Assembly (NCBI RefSeq): GCF_019423705.1
Contig: NZ_JAHZAX010000005.1
Location: forward strand, 62,001-126,000
Source of the DNA: Ruminococcus sp.
Lineage (GTDB): Bacteria; Bacillota; Clostridia; Oscillospirales; Ruminococcaceae
Direction of reading: 5' to 3'
DNA: 64,000 nucleotides
Shown in pieces: positions 24,285 to 34,800 of the stretch. The notes under the pieces were generated by a model that did no database searches, was not told the origin of the DNA, and saw only the letters and a list, made by a program, of their open reading frames with translations. Each line of letters begins with the position of its first letter. Position 1 is the stretch's first letter. A program made the position numbers and the translations under genes.

Positions 24285-26417
24285 TTGAGCGACTATAAGG
24301 ATCAGCGCAGAACTTTTATGAATGCTATTAATGAGTTCAGCGGCGATGAGCAGTTTATGGCGGCACAGTCTCTTCTGCTTTCGGGAAGCAAGACCGTCTC
24401 TATGAACCGCAAGGTCATTGAAAAAAATATTGACACTTCTTGGCTCACGGAGATAGAAAAAGCGCTTCCGCATATTGACAATGTCATAAGAAACCCGAGA
24501 AACACGATCAAGGAAGTTGAAGAGGTCGTGCCTATCGCAATGTCAAAGAAGATCACGGTGGAGTCTATCAAGCATTTGGGACAGCACACTGACTTCATTC
24601 AGGACGTTGACAAAAAAACGGGCAGGATAACGCCTTCAAAGATACTAAATATCCACAAAGAGGAAACTTATGACACTTATGAAAACAGGTTCGTGAACAC
24701 ACTCATCGACCGACTTTTTATTTTTATAAGCATTAGATATCAGAAGTTGGTGCAGACCGCCGAGGCGCAGGAAGCCTACACCCTGTCATACGACACAGCT
24801 TCCGACAGCGGTGACGGACGAAAGGTCAACATCAGCTTTAAGATAGAAACTATCGACAGCCTCAGCGAGGGCGGCTCGAAAGATACTGACGTCTGGAAGC
24901 GGCTTGAAAAGGTCAAGACGGCTATCGACGGCTACAAGGGTTCGGTGCTTTGCACAACGCTTGGCAATCTTTTTATCAGACCGCCTGTTATGAGGACGAA
25001 CGCTATCACCAAAAACGTTGATCTTAATGCTTGTTTGACACTTTGGCAGTTTATTGAAAGCTATGACAAGGCTGGATATGAGGTCAATGTTTCCGATACG
25101 GCGCAGAAGCCCGATCAGAATTACATTGAGGATATGCAGCAGTTGACGGCTTTCAACTATATGCTGTTTCGCTCATATACTCACAGCGGCGTTGACCCTG
25201 TTGAGTTGAAAACGCAAAAGAGCAAGACCCTTGCGCCGAAAGTCGTTAAGCGGTTCGAGAAGCAGACTTCCAATAAGTACGACGTGCTCGTTGGCGATGG
25301 CGAAGCTGCTAAGAAGAGCAATGCCCCCGAAATACTCATTACGCCGAAAGAGGCTGGGTCGATCGCTGCGGAACTTAATAAGATAATCGACATTGAAAAG
25401 CAGTTCCTTGCCGACGAGGAGCAGCGCAAGATCGAAGCCGAACAGGCTGCCGCCGAAGCGGAGAAAAAGCGTATCGAGCAGGAAAAGATCGAGCGTGCAA
25501 GACGTGAAGAGGAAGAGCGTATCCGCCTTGAAAAAGAAGAGGAGGAGCGCAGGCAGCAGGCTATCCTTGAAAGACAGCGTGCAGATGAAGAGGCTCGCAA
25601 AAAGGCAGAGGAAGAAGAGCGTGAGCGCCGTGAGAAAGAAGAGCAGATCAAGCTTGAAGCAAGGCGCAAACGTCAAAAGGAAGAACGCCTTCGCCGAGAG
25701 GAAGAGGAGCGTGTCCGTGCCGAGCGTGCAAGGATCAGAGAAGAGAAGCGGCTTGTCCGCAGCAGCCTTGGTTCTGCAATGGGCGAGGATATCGACTTTG
25801 ACGATACGGAAGATATCGCCGACAACAGATTTGTTGAGTATGAGTCTCCCGAAGTTGCAGCAAGAAAGGCAAAGGAAGCCCAGCAGCAGCGTGAGCTTGA
25901 GCGAAAGGAACGTGACCGTGCCGAAAGGCTCAAGGCGGAACGTGCAAGGCTTGAGCAGAAAGACGTCAAGGAAATTTTCCGAGAGTATTCAAAAAATCCG
26001 TACTATATTGCAAAACGTGGCATAAGAAATGTGCTTGCCAATGTATTCGGCGTTATACCAGAGGGTACGGACAATCCGGACTATATAAAAAAGCTGGCTG
26101 ATAAAAAGGCCAAGGAGCAGGAAGAGCTTGAAAAGAAGCAGGTCGAGCGGGAAATGGAAGTGCTTTACGAGAAGTACGCCCCCGACTTCAAGTACGATGT
26201 GAAGAGACGTATCAACAATGCGAAATTCAAGCGTAAGAAGCGGCTTGCGAAGAAAAATCAGCCGCCTAGACCGTACACTCCGCCGCAGAGAACTGAGGAG
26301 GAGCAAAAGGCTATCGACGCAGAGATGAAGCGTTTGTACAGGGAATATCACGTTTCGGCTGTTGAGAAGCTAAAGCGGTTCGTTAAAGAGAGAAAAGAAC
26401 GTTATAAGATGAAATAA
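24285..26417 (+). CDS. McrC/DUF2357-like protein with long charged coiled coil, no visible nuclease
   Basis: A 710-residue protein from a TTG start with GAGGAGGG before it. Residues about 1-300 resemble the DUF2357 part of McrC-like proteins: ETYDTYENRFVNTLIDRL (127-144) and PVMRTNAITKN plus LWQFIESYDKAGYEV (about 234-272). Residues about 371-490 are almost pure Glu/Arg/Lys coiled coil, a second coil lies at about 525-560, and the C-terminal 150 residues are basic with YCS-type EKYAPDFKYDVKRR blocks and several Lys/Arg runs. I see no PD-(D/E)xK nuclease motif, which true McrC has at its C-terminus. Directly after the McrB-like ATPase gene, so the two probably form a complex at the membrane. 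Confidence 0.68.
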   Translation: MSDYKDQRRTFMNAINEFSGDEQFMAAQSLLLSGSKTVSMNRKVIEKNIDTSWLTEIEKALPHIDNVIRNPRNTIKEVEEVVPIAMSKKITVESIKHLGQHTDFIQDVDKKTGRITPSKILNIHKEETYDTYENRFVNTLIDRLFIFISIRYQKLVQTAEAQEAYTLSYDTASDSGDGRKVNISFKIETIDSLSEGGSKDTDVWKRLEKVKTAIDGYKGSVLCTTLGNLFIRPPVMRTNAITKNVDLNACLTLWQFIESYDKAGYEVNVSDTAQKPDQNYIEDMQQLTAFNYMLFRSYTHSGVDPVELKTQKSKTLAPKVVKRFEKQTSNKYDVLVGDGEAAKKSNAPEILITPKEAGSIAAELNKIIDIEKQFLADEEQRKIEAEQAAAEAEKKRIEQEKIERARREEEERIRLEKEEEERRQQAILERQRADEEARKKAEEEERERREKEEQIKLEARRKRQKEERLRREEEERVRAERARIREEKRLVRSSLGSAMGEDIDFDDTEDIADNRFVEYESPEVAARKAKEAQQQRELERKERDRAERLKAERARLEQKDVKEIFREYSKNPYYIAKRGIRNVLANVFGVIPEGTDNPDYIKKLADKKAKEQEELEKKQVEREMEVLYEKYAPDFKYDVKRRINNAKFKRKKRLAKKNQPPRPYTPPQRTEEEQKAIDAEMKRLYREYHVSAVEKLKRFVKERKERYKMK

Positions 26418-26425
26418 GGGAGGTC

Positions 26426-27112
26426 GTGGCAATTATCAGCAGAGTATTCGCAGGGGTAAAGAAAGCTTTGAGAATATTTGGCGTGGCTGTTTTTGCTGTA
26501 TTGCTGGCGCTGGTGGTCTACATAATGGTTTGCGGCTGCAATGGAAAGGCGGCAAGCGTTTTTGGAACGACTGTAATAAAGATCATAAGCGGGAGTATGG
26601 AGCCTTCTATCCACGAGGGCGATTACATTTCGGTTAAGGCGATAAGCACGGACGAGCTGAAAGTCGGCGACATTATTTCATTTTATTCAGATGATAAAGA
26701 CATTGAGGGCAGGATAAACACCCACAGGATAGTAAAGAAAAATGCCAACAACACATTTGTCACTAGGGGCGACGCAAACAAGTCGGAGGACAGCGTTTTA
26801 GTCAGCGGCGACAAGGTCATAGGCATTTACACGGGCAAGCTGAGATTTTTCCGCTGGCTCAACTCATTCGCTTCCGTGAAAAAGCTGCTTATGCTGCTTG
26901 TCGTGATCCCGACGCTGCTTGCGGCGATCTACGAGGTCAAGACCATTGCGGCGATCAAAGTTGACGGCAAAATGGCGGAGGCTCAGAAGCAGGCAGAGCA
27001 GGAAAAAGAAAAGCTTTTGCGTGAGGCTATCGACAAAGAGATCGAGAGGTTGCGCAAAGAAGATGAAGATAAAGAAAAAAATAAAGAAGAAAGCCGAGGT
27101 GAACAGTCTTGA
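26426..27112 (+). CDS. SipW-like signal peptidase I (S26B), second copy
   Basis: A 228-residue protease of the same Ser-His class as the one encoded at 21959: S57 in ISGSMEPSI, H100 in NTHRIV and GDANKSED near 115. Membrane segments at about 15-37 and 148-170, then a cytoplasmic coil of about 55 residues rich in Glu and Lys. The GTG start lies only 2 nt after GGGAGG, which is unusually close; no better in-frame start exists, so translation may be coupled to the gene upstream. It overlaps the next gene by 4 bp (TTGA). Two related but clearly different SipW enzymes in one operon suggest divided substrates. Confidence 0.9.
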   Translation: MAIISRVFAGVKKALRIFGVAVFAVLLALVVYIMVCGCNGKAASVFGTTVIKIISGSMEPSIHEGDYISVKAISTDELKVGDIISFYSDDKDIEGRINTHRIVKKNANNTFVTRGDANKSEDSVLVSGDKVIGIYTGKLRFFRWLNSFASVKKLLMLLVVIPTLLAAIYEVKTIAAIKVDGKMAEAQKQAEQEKEKLLREAIDKEIERLRKEDEDKEKNKEESRGEQS

Positions 27113-27561
27113 ACCAGGAAAAAATAATGAAAGCCAAAATGATAACGGCGATAGTCATTTGCATTGCGGCGCTGGCTGGACTGTTTGTTTTCGTGGGACT
27201 GTATATGGACAAGTCGCAGGAGGTGCAAAAGACCTACAAGGCGAAGTATATCGAGAGCCTTGGGGCGGCTTCCGAAGAGCTGGGGACGTATCTTGAAAGT
27301 GGGAAAGATTACGACATCAGGTATAATATGGTGCTGTCTGACTTAGGTTCGGCGAGGACGCTGGTGTTTATTATCGACGGGTATACTGACGAGCAAAAGG
27401 CGATAAACGAGCTGCATTACTGCTTTGTGAAATATCCCGAGCAGATGAAGGGCAAGTTTGAGGACGTCAAAAAGGCGATAGACCATATAACAGAAAATCT
27501 TGACAAAGGCTATGACGAAGTAAACGAGATAGTTGATTCGTTGGATAAAATGGGCAACTAA
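27109..27561 (+). CDS. Small membrane-anchored protein of unknown function
   Basis: A 150-residue protein from a TTG start that overlaps the stop of the second sipW (TTGA), indicating translational coupling. One membrane segment at about 11-32, then a helical domain outside or inside the membrane; topology by charge suggests an outside C-terminus. The sequence is rich in Glu, Lys and Asp, with SLDKMGN at the end. No recognisable family. Its fixed position between protease and substrate genes suggests an accessory part of the export or assembly apparatus. Confidence 0.7.
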   Translation: MNQEKIMKAKMITAIVICIAALAGLFVFVGLYMDKSQEVQKTYKAKYIESLGAASEELGTYLESGKDYDIRYNMVLSDLGSARTLVFIIDGYTDEQKAINELHYCFVKYPEQMKGKFEDVKKAIDHITENLDKGYDEVNEIVDSLDKMGN

Positions 27562-27580
27562 AGTGAGGAGCTGGTAAGAG

Positions 27581-27808
27581 ATGAATGACAAGAGAAAGTT
27601 AAAGCGTGAGATAAAGAAATGCAGGCTGACCATCGAAGAGATCGAGAGAAAGAGATCACGTTCGCAGTCGGCGCTGGTGCAGGCTATTCTTTTGCAGGAA
27701 GAGCCGAATGAAATGGACGTTGAGTGGTTCAACAAATACACAGGCGAGATCACAGCTTGCCGTAATCATATGATCGAGCTGCAAAAAAAGCTTGATTCAA
27801 TGGCATAA
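27581..27808 (+). CDS. Small coiled-coil protein of unknown function
   Basis: A 75-residue cytosolic protein, MNDKRKLKREIKKCRLTIEE at the start, predicted to be two helices: a basic coil at 1-30 and a second helix at 45-72. No signal or membrane segment. It starts 19 bp after the previous gene with GAGGAG as ribosome binding site, and ends 17 bp before the next SipW-type gene, so it is a real member of the operon. It could pair with the coiled coils of the SipW tails or of the McrC-like protein; this is a guess from composition. Confidence 0.7.
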   Translation: MNDKRKLKREIKKCRLTIEEIERKRSRSQSALVQAILLQEEPNEMDVEWFNKYTGEITACRNHMIELQKKLDSMA

Positions 27809-27825
27809 TTCGGAGGTAGGGTTAG

Positions 27826-28821
27826 GTGTCTGAGCGTATTAAAGGCGGAAATGAAAAAGAGCTGAGCGAGGAAGAGAAGAAGAACAGAAAAAAGGCGCTC
27901 ATTCTCAAAATAGTTCCTGTTGCTGTGCTGGCGTTTATACTGATAGCGGTCAGTTTGGCTTGGTTCACGCTGGATAAAGCACTTGACCTTGACTCGTTTG
28001 GCATGACAAGCGTTGATTCTCCATTTGAATTGATGACTGAGGGAAGTCAAGATGGCTTACAAGATAAAATACTTGACAGCAAAGAATACAGCAATTCGAC
28101 GGTTAACGAAGACTCAAATGTGACTTCTGAAAAGTACAGCAAGATATACTGGCTGATGAATGACGAAAGCAATATGAAAAATCAGTCGGCTGATTCGGCA
28201 GGTATCAACCCCGGCACAAGCGGAAAGCTGACATTTTATGTTGTTCCAAAGCAGTCTGGTAAGCTTGATATAAAGTTTAAGCTGAATATTACGGGGTATA
28301 CAGAAAGCGGCACAGGCGATAATACGACTTATGCGCCTGTCAAAGATGAAGATATAAACAACTATGTCAACGGACATATAATGTTCTTTGAGAATTATTA
28401 TGAGACTAAAAAGACTTATTCTAAGTTTCTGCATAATGAAACATTTGAAAGGACTTTTGATGATTGTAAAGTTGATGAGCCTATCGCAGTTGATATCTAT
28501 TGGGTATGGCCTAATACGCTGGGACAGATACTTCTTAAAAGTTCGGACAGTAATTTAAGTGAAAACAATGTGCTGTTTGATGATAATAGTGATAAGAGAA
28601 CTGATTTTGCTAAATATATCATAGACAATGCTAGTAAATTCTTTAAATCAGATGACCATATTAGCGAGGATAATAAAACCGCTATTAGAAATATGCTGAC
28701 AGGCAAAAGCTATAACGCTTCACAGCTTGCGGCTTTAAGTTCTTTGTATAACAATGCAGATGAGGCGATCGGCACAAGCGTTAATGATCTGCTTGTGGAG
28801 CTTACAGCGCAGTCAGAATAA
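27826..28821 (+). CDS. SipW-type secreted surface protein
   Basis: A 331-residue protein from a GTG start with CGGAGG before it. A charged head of 23 residues, a hydrophobic stretch (about 26-44) and SLAWFTLDKALDLDSFGM (43-60): the AWFT signal of SipW substrates, in the same spacing as in the protein encoded at 19162. The mature part is beta-like and rich in Asp, Ser and Asn, followed by a helical tail (about 240-331). No cell-wall sorting signal. AT-richer codons than the housekeeping genes around the cluster. Probably a minor subunit or adaptor between the fibre and the giant protein encoded 24 bp downstream. Confidence 0.72.
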   Translation: MSERIKGGNEKELSEEEKKNRKKALILKIVPVAVLAFILIAVSLAWFTLDKALDLDSFGMTSVDSPFELMTEGSQDGLQDKILDSKEYSNSTVNEDSNVTSEKYSKIYWLMNDESNMKNQSADSAGINPGTSGKLTFYVVPKQSGKLDIKFKLNITGYTESGTGDNTTYAPVKDEDINNYVNGHIMFFENYYETKKTYSKFLHNETFERTFDDCKVDEPIAVDIYWVWPNTLGQILLKSSDSNLSENNVLFDDNSDKRTDFAKYIIDNASKFFKSDDHISEDNKTAIRNMLTGKSYNASQLAALSSLYNNADEAIGTSVNDLLVELTAQSE

Positions 28822-28845
28822 CACCCTGCACGGAGGCAGTCTAAA

Positions 28846-31800
28846 GTGAAAACTATAAGAAATTGTAAAATAAACAGAATATGTTATAAGCTTTACAGCA
28901 AGTATCGTAAGAATGTTATTTCTTTAGTGACCGCTGCGGTGCTGCTGTTTACAAGTATGCCATTGTCAGAGGCTTCAAGCGTTGTGGCTAAAATGGTTTC
29001 AAAGCTTTCTAATGCTATTACGGCTATGGCGGAGGATTCGGGGGCAAGTGCGGCTACTACAAAAGTGGAAAGTCAAATTATTAATGGGCAATACACTATA
29101 AATAGTACTGAAGACTTGCAAATGCTTTTTAAGGCAGATCCTAGTGTATACCAAAAAGTTACTATCCTTTTTGCAAAAACAGATGGCGATTTTAATGCAA
29201 GTGATTTTAATGGTATCACCAAAGGTTTGGGAAATAAGTCTGATCCATTTAGCGGAAAGTTTGAAGCAACTGATGGTTCTTCTGTTGATCTTCCAATTGA
29301 CTTTGCGTTATTTGATTATCTTGACGATTCGGCAGAACTTTGCGATATCACTCTTAAACGTCCCAATGATAAGCAAAACACGGCTCTGCTTGCCGAACAC
29401 GTTACACATTCGGATGCTACAACATCGGCTAAAGGCTGGAAAATCACAAAAAACACGACTAACGATGACGATGGCAAACCCGTCAATTACTCATTCACCT
29501 CAGTTATCGGTGAAATGGCTGAAGGCAGTATAGTTGGTCTTACTATCAATTGCGGTGAGGATACTGTTGTCGCTAATGCTTCCGGCAACGCTGGTCTTGC
29601 CTGCGGAACGATGGATAATGGCGCTCAGTTGACTGTAAACACTACGGCTTCTGGTTTTAGTGTTACAGCAGCAAGCGGTAATGCTGGTTCGCTTGTCGGC
29701 GAAATGGGCAGCGGAGCTAAGTTGATAATTGACAAGGCCTATAGCTTTACAGGCAAAGTCACGGGCAAAAACGCTGGCGGAATGGTTGGCAGTTCTACTG
29801 ACGGAGAAGTTAGTATTTCTGATGGTGGGTCGGTTTCGATAAAAGGAACGTTTGCGACGAATAGTACTGTAACGTCAGGTGATAAGACAGGTGGCGTAGG
29901 CGGAGTATATGGTGAGTATAACAATAATAATGATCATTCATTTGATTTTGATAAGTATACTCTAGAAGCTAAATTCGATAATAGCAGTATTGCAACTAAT
30001 TTTCATGTTGGCGGTGCTTTTGGTAAAATAAACAATTATAGTGGAAAAATCGATATCAATGATAGTACTAATAGTGATGATAAAAAAATCAACGTTAATC
30101 TAACATCTAAGAATACATTGAATGTAGGCGGTGTTATTGGTGCTTATTACCCTCAGAATAAAGAAAATACTGAATTATTTATTCACGATATCAAGACAAA
30201 TTTAGAGATAGAGACGAATTGTAATAGAATTGCAATATTGGGTGGATTGATTGGCAATGCCACAAATGATTATAATTATAACGCTTATATAAATGTAAAA
30301 GACGTTGAGGTTACATTAACTCAACAAAAAGCAACATGTAGCGGCGGTCTGTTTGGTGCGGTCAAGTCTGCTTTCGTTGATATTGGTGGTTCGGTTAAGG
30401 TAAATAGCAGCAGTGTTACTCATCAAAAGGGTATACCAAGCGTATCTGCTAGTGGTTCACTTATTGGCATTTGTGAAACCAAAAATAATAATGCTGGTGT
30501 TGTTCGTTTGTATGGTAGTACTGACATTTCGCGCTACAAAGTCACAAATTATCCAAGTAAAGAGAGAACTTGTAATCAGCTTATAGGCAATCGTGGAGAT
30601 TTTCTTGTATACGCTGTTGACTGGACACTAAAGAGAAATTCTAAAATTACATATGATGTCGATGATATGGACTGGGGCGAAGTTCTGCGACTTGACGGAA
30701 CAAATCTTACTGAAAGTACGGACGAAACTCAAAGCAAAGATACTGATGTTTTGTATTTTGATAGTAGTGCACATACAGTAACTATCAAAAGCTTTGCTGA
30801 TAAAACTAATGTTGTAATTTCAAATAAAGCTGATTTTGCAAGGGCAGCTTTGATAATGCAGCAGTCATCAAATATTTTTGTAAAATATAGTACAAGCGTT
30901 GATAGAAATGCTATGCTCTCGGCTACTATAAATATAAAAGAAAATATAAAATTGTCAGGCACAGGCATTACGGGATTTATGCGTGATAACGGTGCGGGAT
31001 ATGCTTTTTCTGGAACTCTTAATGGCGATAGTAAAACTATAACTTTGGCTGTCGGCGAAGCGTATGGTGATAATCAGTCTAATAGTAAATCCAATGGTCA
31101 GATAGTAAAGCATACATATAATGGACTTTTTGCAAAAACAAAAGGTGCAAATATCAACAATTTAACGGTACAAGGTGATCTCAAAGTACTTGGAGCGGAT
31201 AGCACCAATACTGGCGAAACAGATTATGATAAGATCTGCAAGATAGGTGGTGTTGTTGCGCAAAGTGAAGGTACATTATCATTGAATAACGTAACATCAG
31301 AGATCACTTGGTCAACAAAAACATCAGAGATCACTTGGTCAACAAATAAGAATAATACTATTTATGCAGGCGGAATTGTTGGTTATGTCTCTAATGACGC
31401 TAACAATGTGTCATTTGATACTTGTATTGCGAAACCCGATTTTGATTATACCGGTACAGACGAGAGCGTTTGTGTTGGTGGCGTTATTGGCGCAGTTGGA
31501 TATGCCAGCGCTGAGAGAAAGATCAGTTTTAATAATGTGAGTGTCAGCGGCACTATTAAACAGAGCAATAAATCTGTAACAAATGCCCGTGTCGGCGGAC
31601 TTATCGCTGAGATAAGGGCAGAGGACGCTGCAAGTGGTACATATAATAATGTAGCTATCACAGATGTCAAGATCAATGCCTTGACTATTGAGACAAAAGC
31701 TACAAGCACCAGCGGCGGTTTCTTTGGTCATAACTGGTACAGGACGAATGTAACTCTTGATAGTGCGACAGTTTCAAACTCTACTTTGAAAACAGCGTGC

Positions 31801-34800
31801 ACGGAGTTCGGCGGATTGGTGACGGCTACTACGGGGTATTGGAAAATCGGCACGATTTCACTTGATAGTAATAACATAGAAGGAAGTAATGCAACGTATT
31901 TTGGCTTGCTTATCGACTCAACATTCGGAAGAGACGCCGATCCATATTCAAGCTTGAAAAATTATAATTGTACATTGGACGGATCATATATTGAATTTAT
32001 AAAGGCTGGAGGCTACAAAGTTACAGAATGTACTATAACTTTGCCAAATAAGTTGGAGAGGTACGACGAGATCGTAGCCTTTAGTACAAATGATAATGGT
32101 GCTGGTTCAAACGGACAATCTGTTGTTTCCATTCCTGCGGTTAATGGAGACCTCAGAACTGTTATAATGGACGGCAAAAGCTGTAACACTTATCAGAATC
32201 AGACTAAGAAGGACGTTAATACCGATTGGACACCGAATATCAGTACAAGATATTACTACAACATGGATACGATCAGGTCGAATACTAGCAAAACTGATAC
32301 AGATGATTTGATGTTGTGGAGCGTTTATACTTACGCTGCTGGCAATATAAAACAGTATTTTGCGGACGGAAGCAACTTTTCTTTTGATGGTGCTAAGAAT
32401 TACGATCTCAAAGGTTACTCATATTATCCTATTGACGTTACCGGAGCTTATGTTGGTGGAACATTTACGTTCTATAATAAGGAGATCGAAACAGCAGAGG
32501 CTTTGACCAATGGTGACACTTTAATAAGAAATACAACCGGCTCAGACGGCAGCCACACCCAGCATTATATGATGCACCATGGACTGTTCAGAAATGTTAC
32601 GAATCTGACAGTAAGCGCTAAGCTTGATCTCAATGGAAGCATTGGTAAAACTGATAATGGTTCGGGTGCGCTGGTGTGCGGAAAGGTATCGGACGGCGGA
32701 AACAGCAAGAATAAGTTGTCTGTTACGGGTAGTATCGTGCTGGATAAAATTTATGTTAATACTGATATAAAAACTGATAACTATGCCCCATTGCTTATCA
32801 ATAAGATCGGAAATATGACTGATATTACTATAAGCAATATTTCAGAAAGTGCTGATAGGAGTAATTATGATATGGCCAACCAGCCATATGCCGCAACAAG
32901 CCTTATTGGTGATGTTGGTAGTGCGACAGGTACAAACATAGCTTTGACTTTTTCAAATATCAAGCTTTCTGCACATACCGGCAATTCTATTTTCAAAAAT
33001 GCTACATTGCTTGAAAGCTTCCAGCATAACGACGGCGAGGGTTCGACAGCTTCTTATAATTATACTTGGAATGAGGACTGGGGAACCGGCAATCGTAATG
33101 TTACATATGGTAGAGAGGTCTCAGATACACATAAAAATGAGAGCAAACAGAATAAATATTATGGTGATTGGCAGAGAGATAGATATACATCGCCTGATAG
33201 TGGTACACAATCGAGTCAGTATTCGTTTACTGGCTATCTGCCATATGTGGCAAAAACATCAGTAACAGGAACTACTGATTTGACTTATGATGAGATCGAC
33301 GTAAATATCGAAAGGCCATACTTGAATGAGGGCTGTGGAACTTATTCTGATCCGTATATCGTTGATGGTTCAAAATTGCAGGAAGTTGCTAGGATCATTA
33401 ATGGTGCACCTTCTAAAAACTGGGAAGTGAACTATAATAAAGATGTTGTAAATAAAAATTCGGATTCTTCTAAATACTATACAAAATATACTGATTCATC
33501 AATTTGTAACGGCGGTAATAATCACAAAACTTACGTTTATGATGGAACTGCCTTTAAATATAAAGGTATTGAATCAAATGTGGAAGATGTTAGTAAAGAT
33601 GCTATGTTAAGCTATCTATGCGAAGCATATTACAAGATCAATGATGATATCATTCTTGGTTCTGATTTTATCGGTTTGGGAGGCTCCACAGTAGGAACAG
33701 CTTTCCGTGGTGTTATTGTTGGTGATAGTGTCAAGCCACCGACAATAACAAATAATAGTGGTAATCCGCTTATAAGAAACAGCAATGGCAGTGTCGTAAA
33801 AGATATCCAAATTAAACAGGATACAAAGATAGATCTGTCTGAAAGTAAAAATAGTTCGTTTTCTTATACAACCCAAACAAGTGAATACTATGGTGCTGTT
33901 TTTGGCATTGTTCACGGCGGTGACAATATTATCGATAATGTAAAGGTTACTGCCTATCCTACAATCACTTTTGATAATAATGGTACTTATAACAATTTGA
34001 TACCGGTTGGCGGATATATTGGCGTTATTATAAATGGCGGTGTATATTTCCGTAATATGAGTGGTGCACAGGGTATTACAACTGCTAAGCTGGAGGGTGT
34101 TGGATCCAACAGTAGCTATCTATATAGAAACCCTTACATAGGCAGGGTACTCAATGGTTTTGCTATTGAAGAGGGTGATTCTTTTAATGGATCGGAGAAT
34201 CTTGAAAATTCCGGTAAAAACTATATTATAACTGAGGTCAATAAAGATTCTACTCAAAAGATAAAAGGAACAGGAAGTAAGGTTGAGATTCCAGATGCAC
34301 AATCATTGTTCATTTTTTCTTTGATCGGTTCAAGTGGTGCAGGCTATTGTCGTACCAAGATATACGATTCTACTTGCGGATATGAAGATTATTATATGAT
34401 CAGAAACGCTGAGTATTCGAATGTTGGAAAGAGTGGATTGACTTCAATTGATACCGATTATTCAAAAGTAATAGTCAATGGTCATAATGGTGATTTATCA
34501 ATAGATGGAATTGATACAAAACAAGGTATCAAAACGCCTCACATCATAATGGCCTATACACAGGAAGTTGAATTTTATGAGCTAAAGTGGTTGTGTTTGC
34601 ACCAAAATGAGATCACACTCACAGGTACAGGAGACTATGATCTATCCGGCACAGGTTTTAGAGGAATTAGCGCAATTTACAGCCAGGGAAATACTAACGT
34701 TGTTCCTATAGCTTCTTTTGATGGAAAATCTAAAGCAATTACCGAACAAATAAAGATAAGATGTTATGATAACGACAATTATCCTGTGGATTCAAAGAAT

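Noticed and set aside
25173..25676. Long minus-strand open frames opposite the coiled-coil gene
   Set aside because: Leu/Phe- or Ser/Arg-rich translations are the mirror of Glu/Lys/Arg codons. No ribosome binding site, no family.
22652..26417. A type IV McrBC restriction system
   Set aside because: The ATPase has a membrane anchor instead of a DNA-binding domain, the McrC-like partner shows no nuclease motif, and the pair is embedded among signal peptidase and surface-protein genes rather than defence genes.
24285..26417. TolA-like or translation initiation factor-like identity for the coil-rich protein
   Set aside because: Similarity is only in the low-complexity Glu/Lys/Arg coil. The ordered N-terminal half points to the DUF2357 group.
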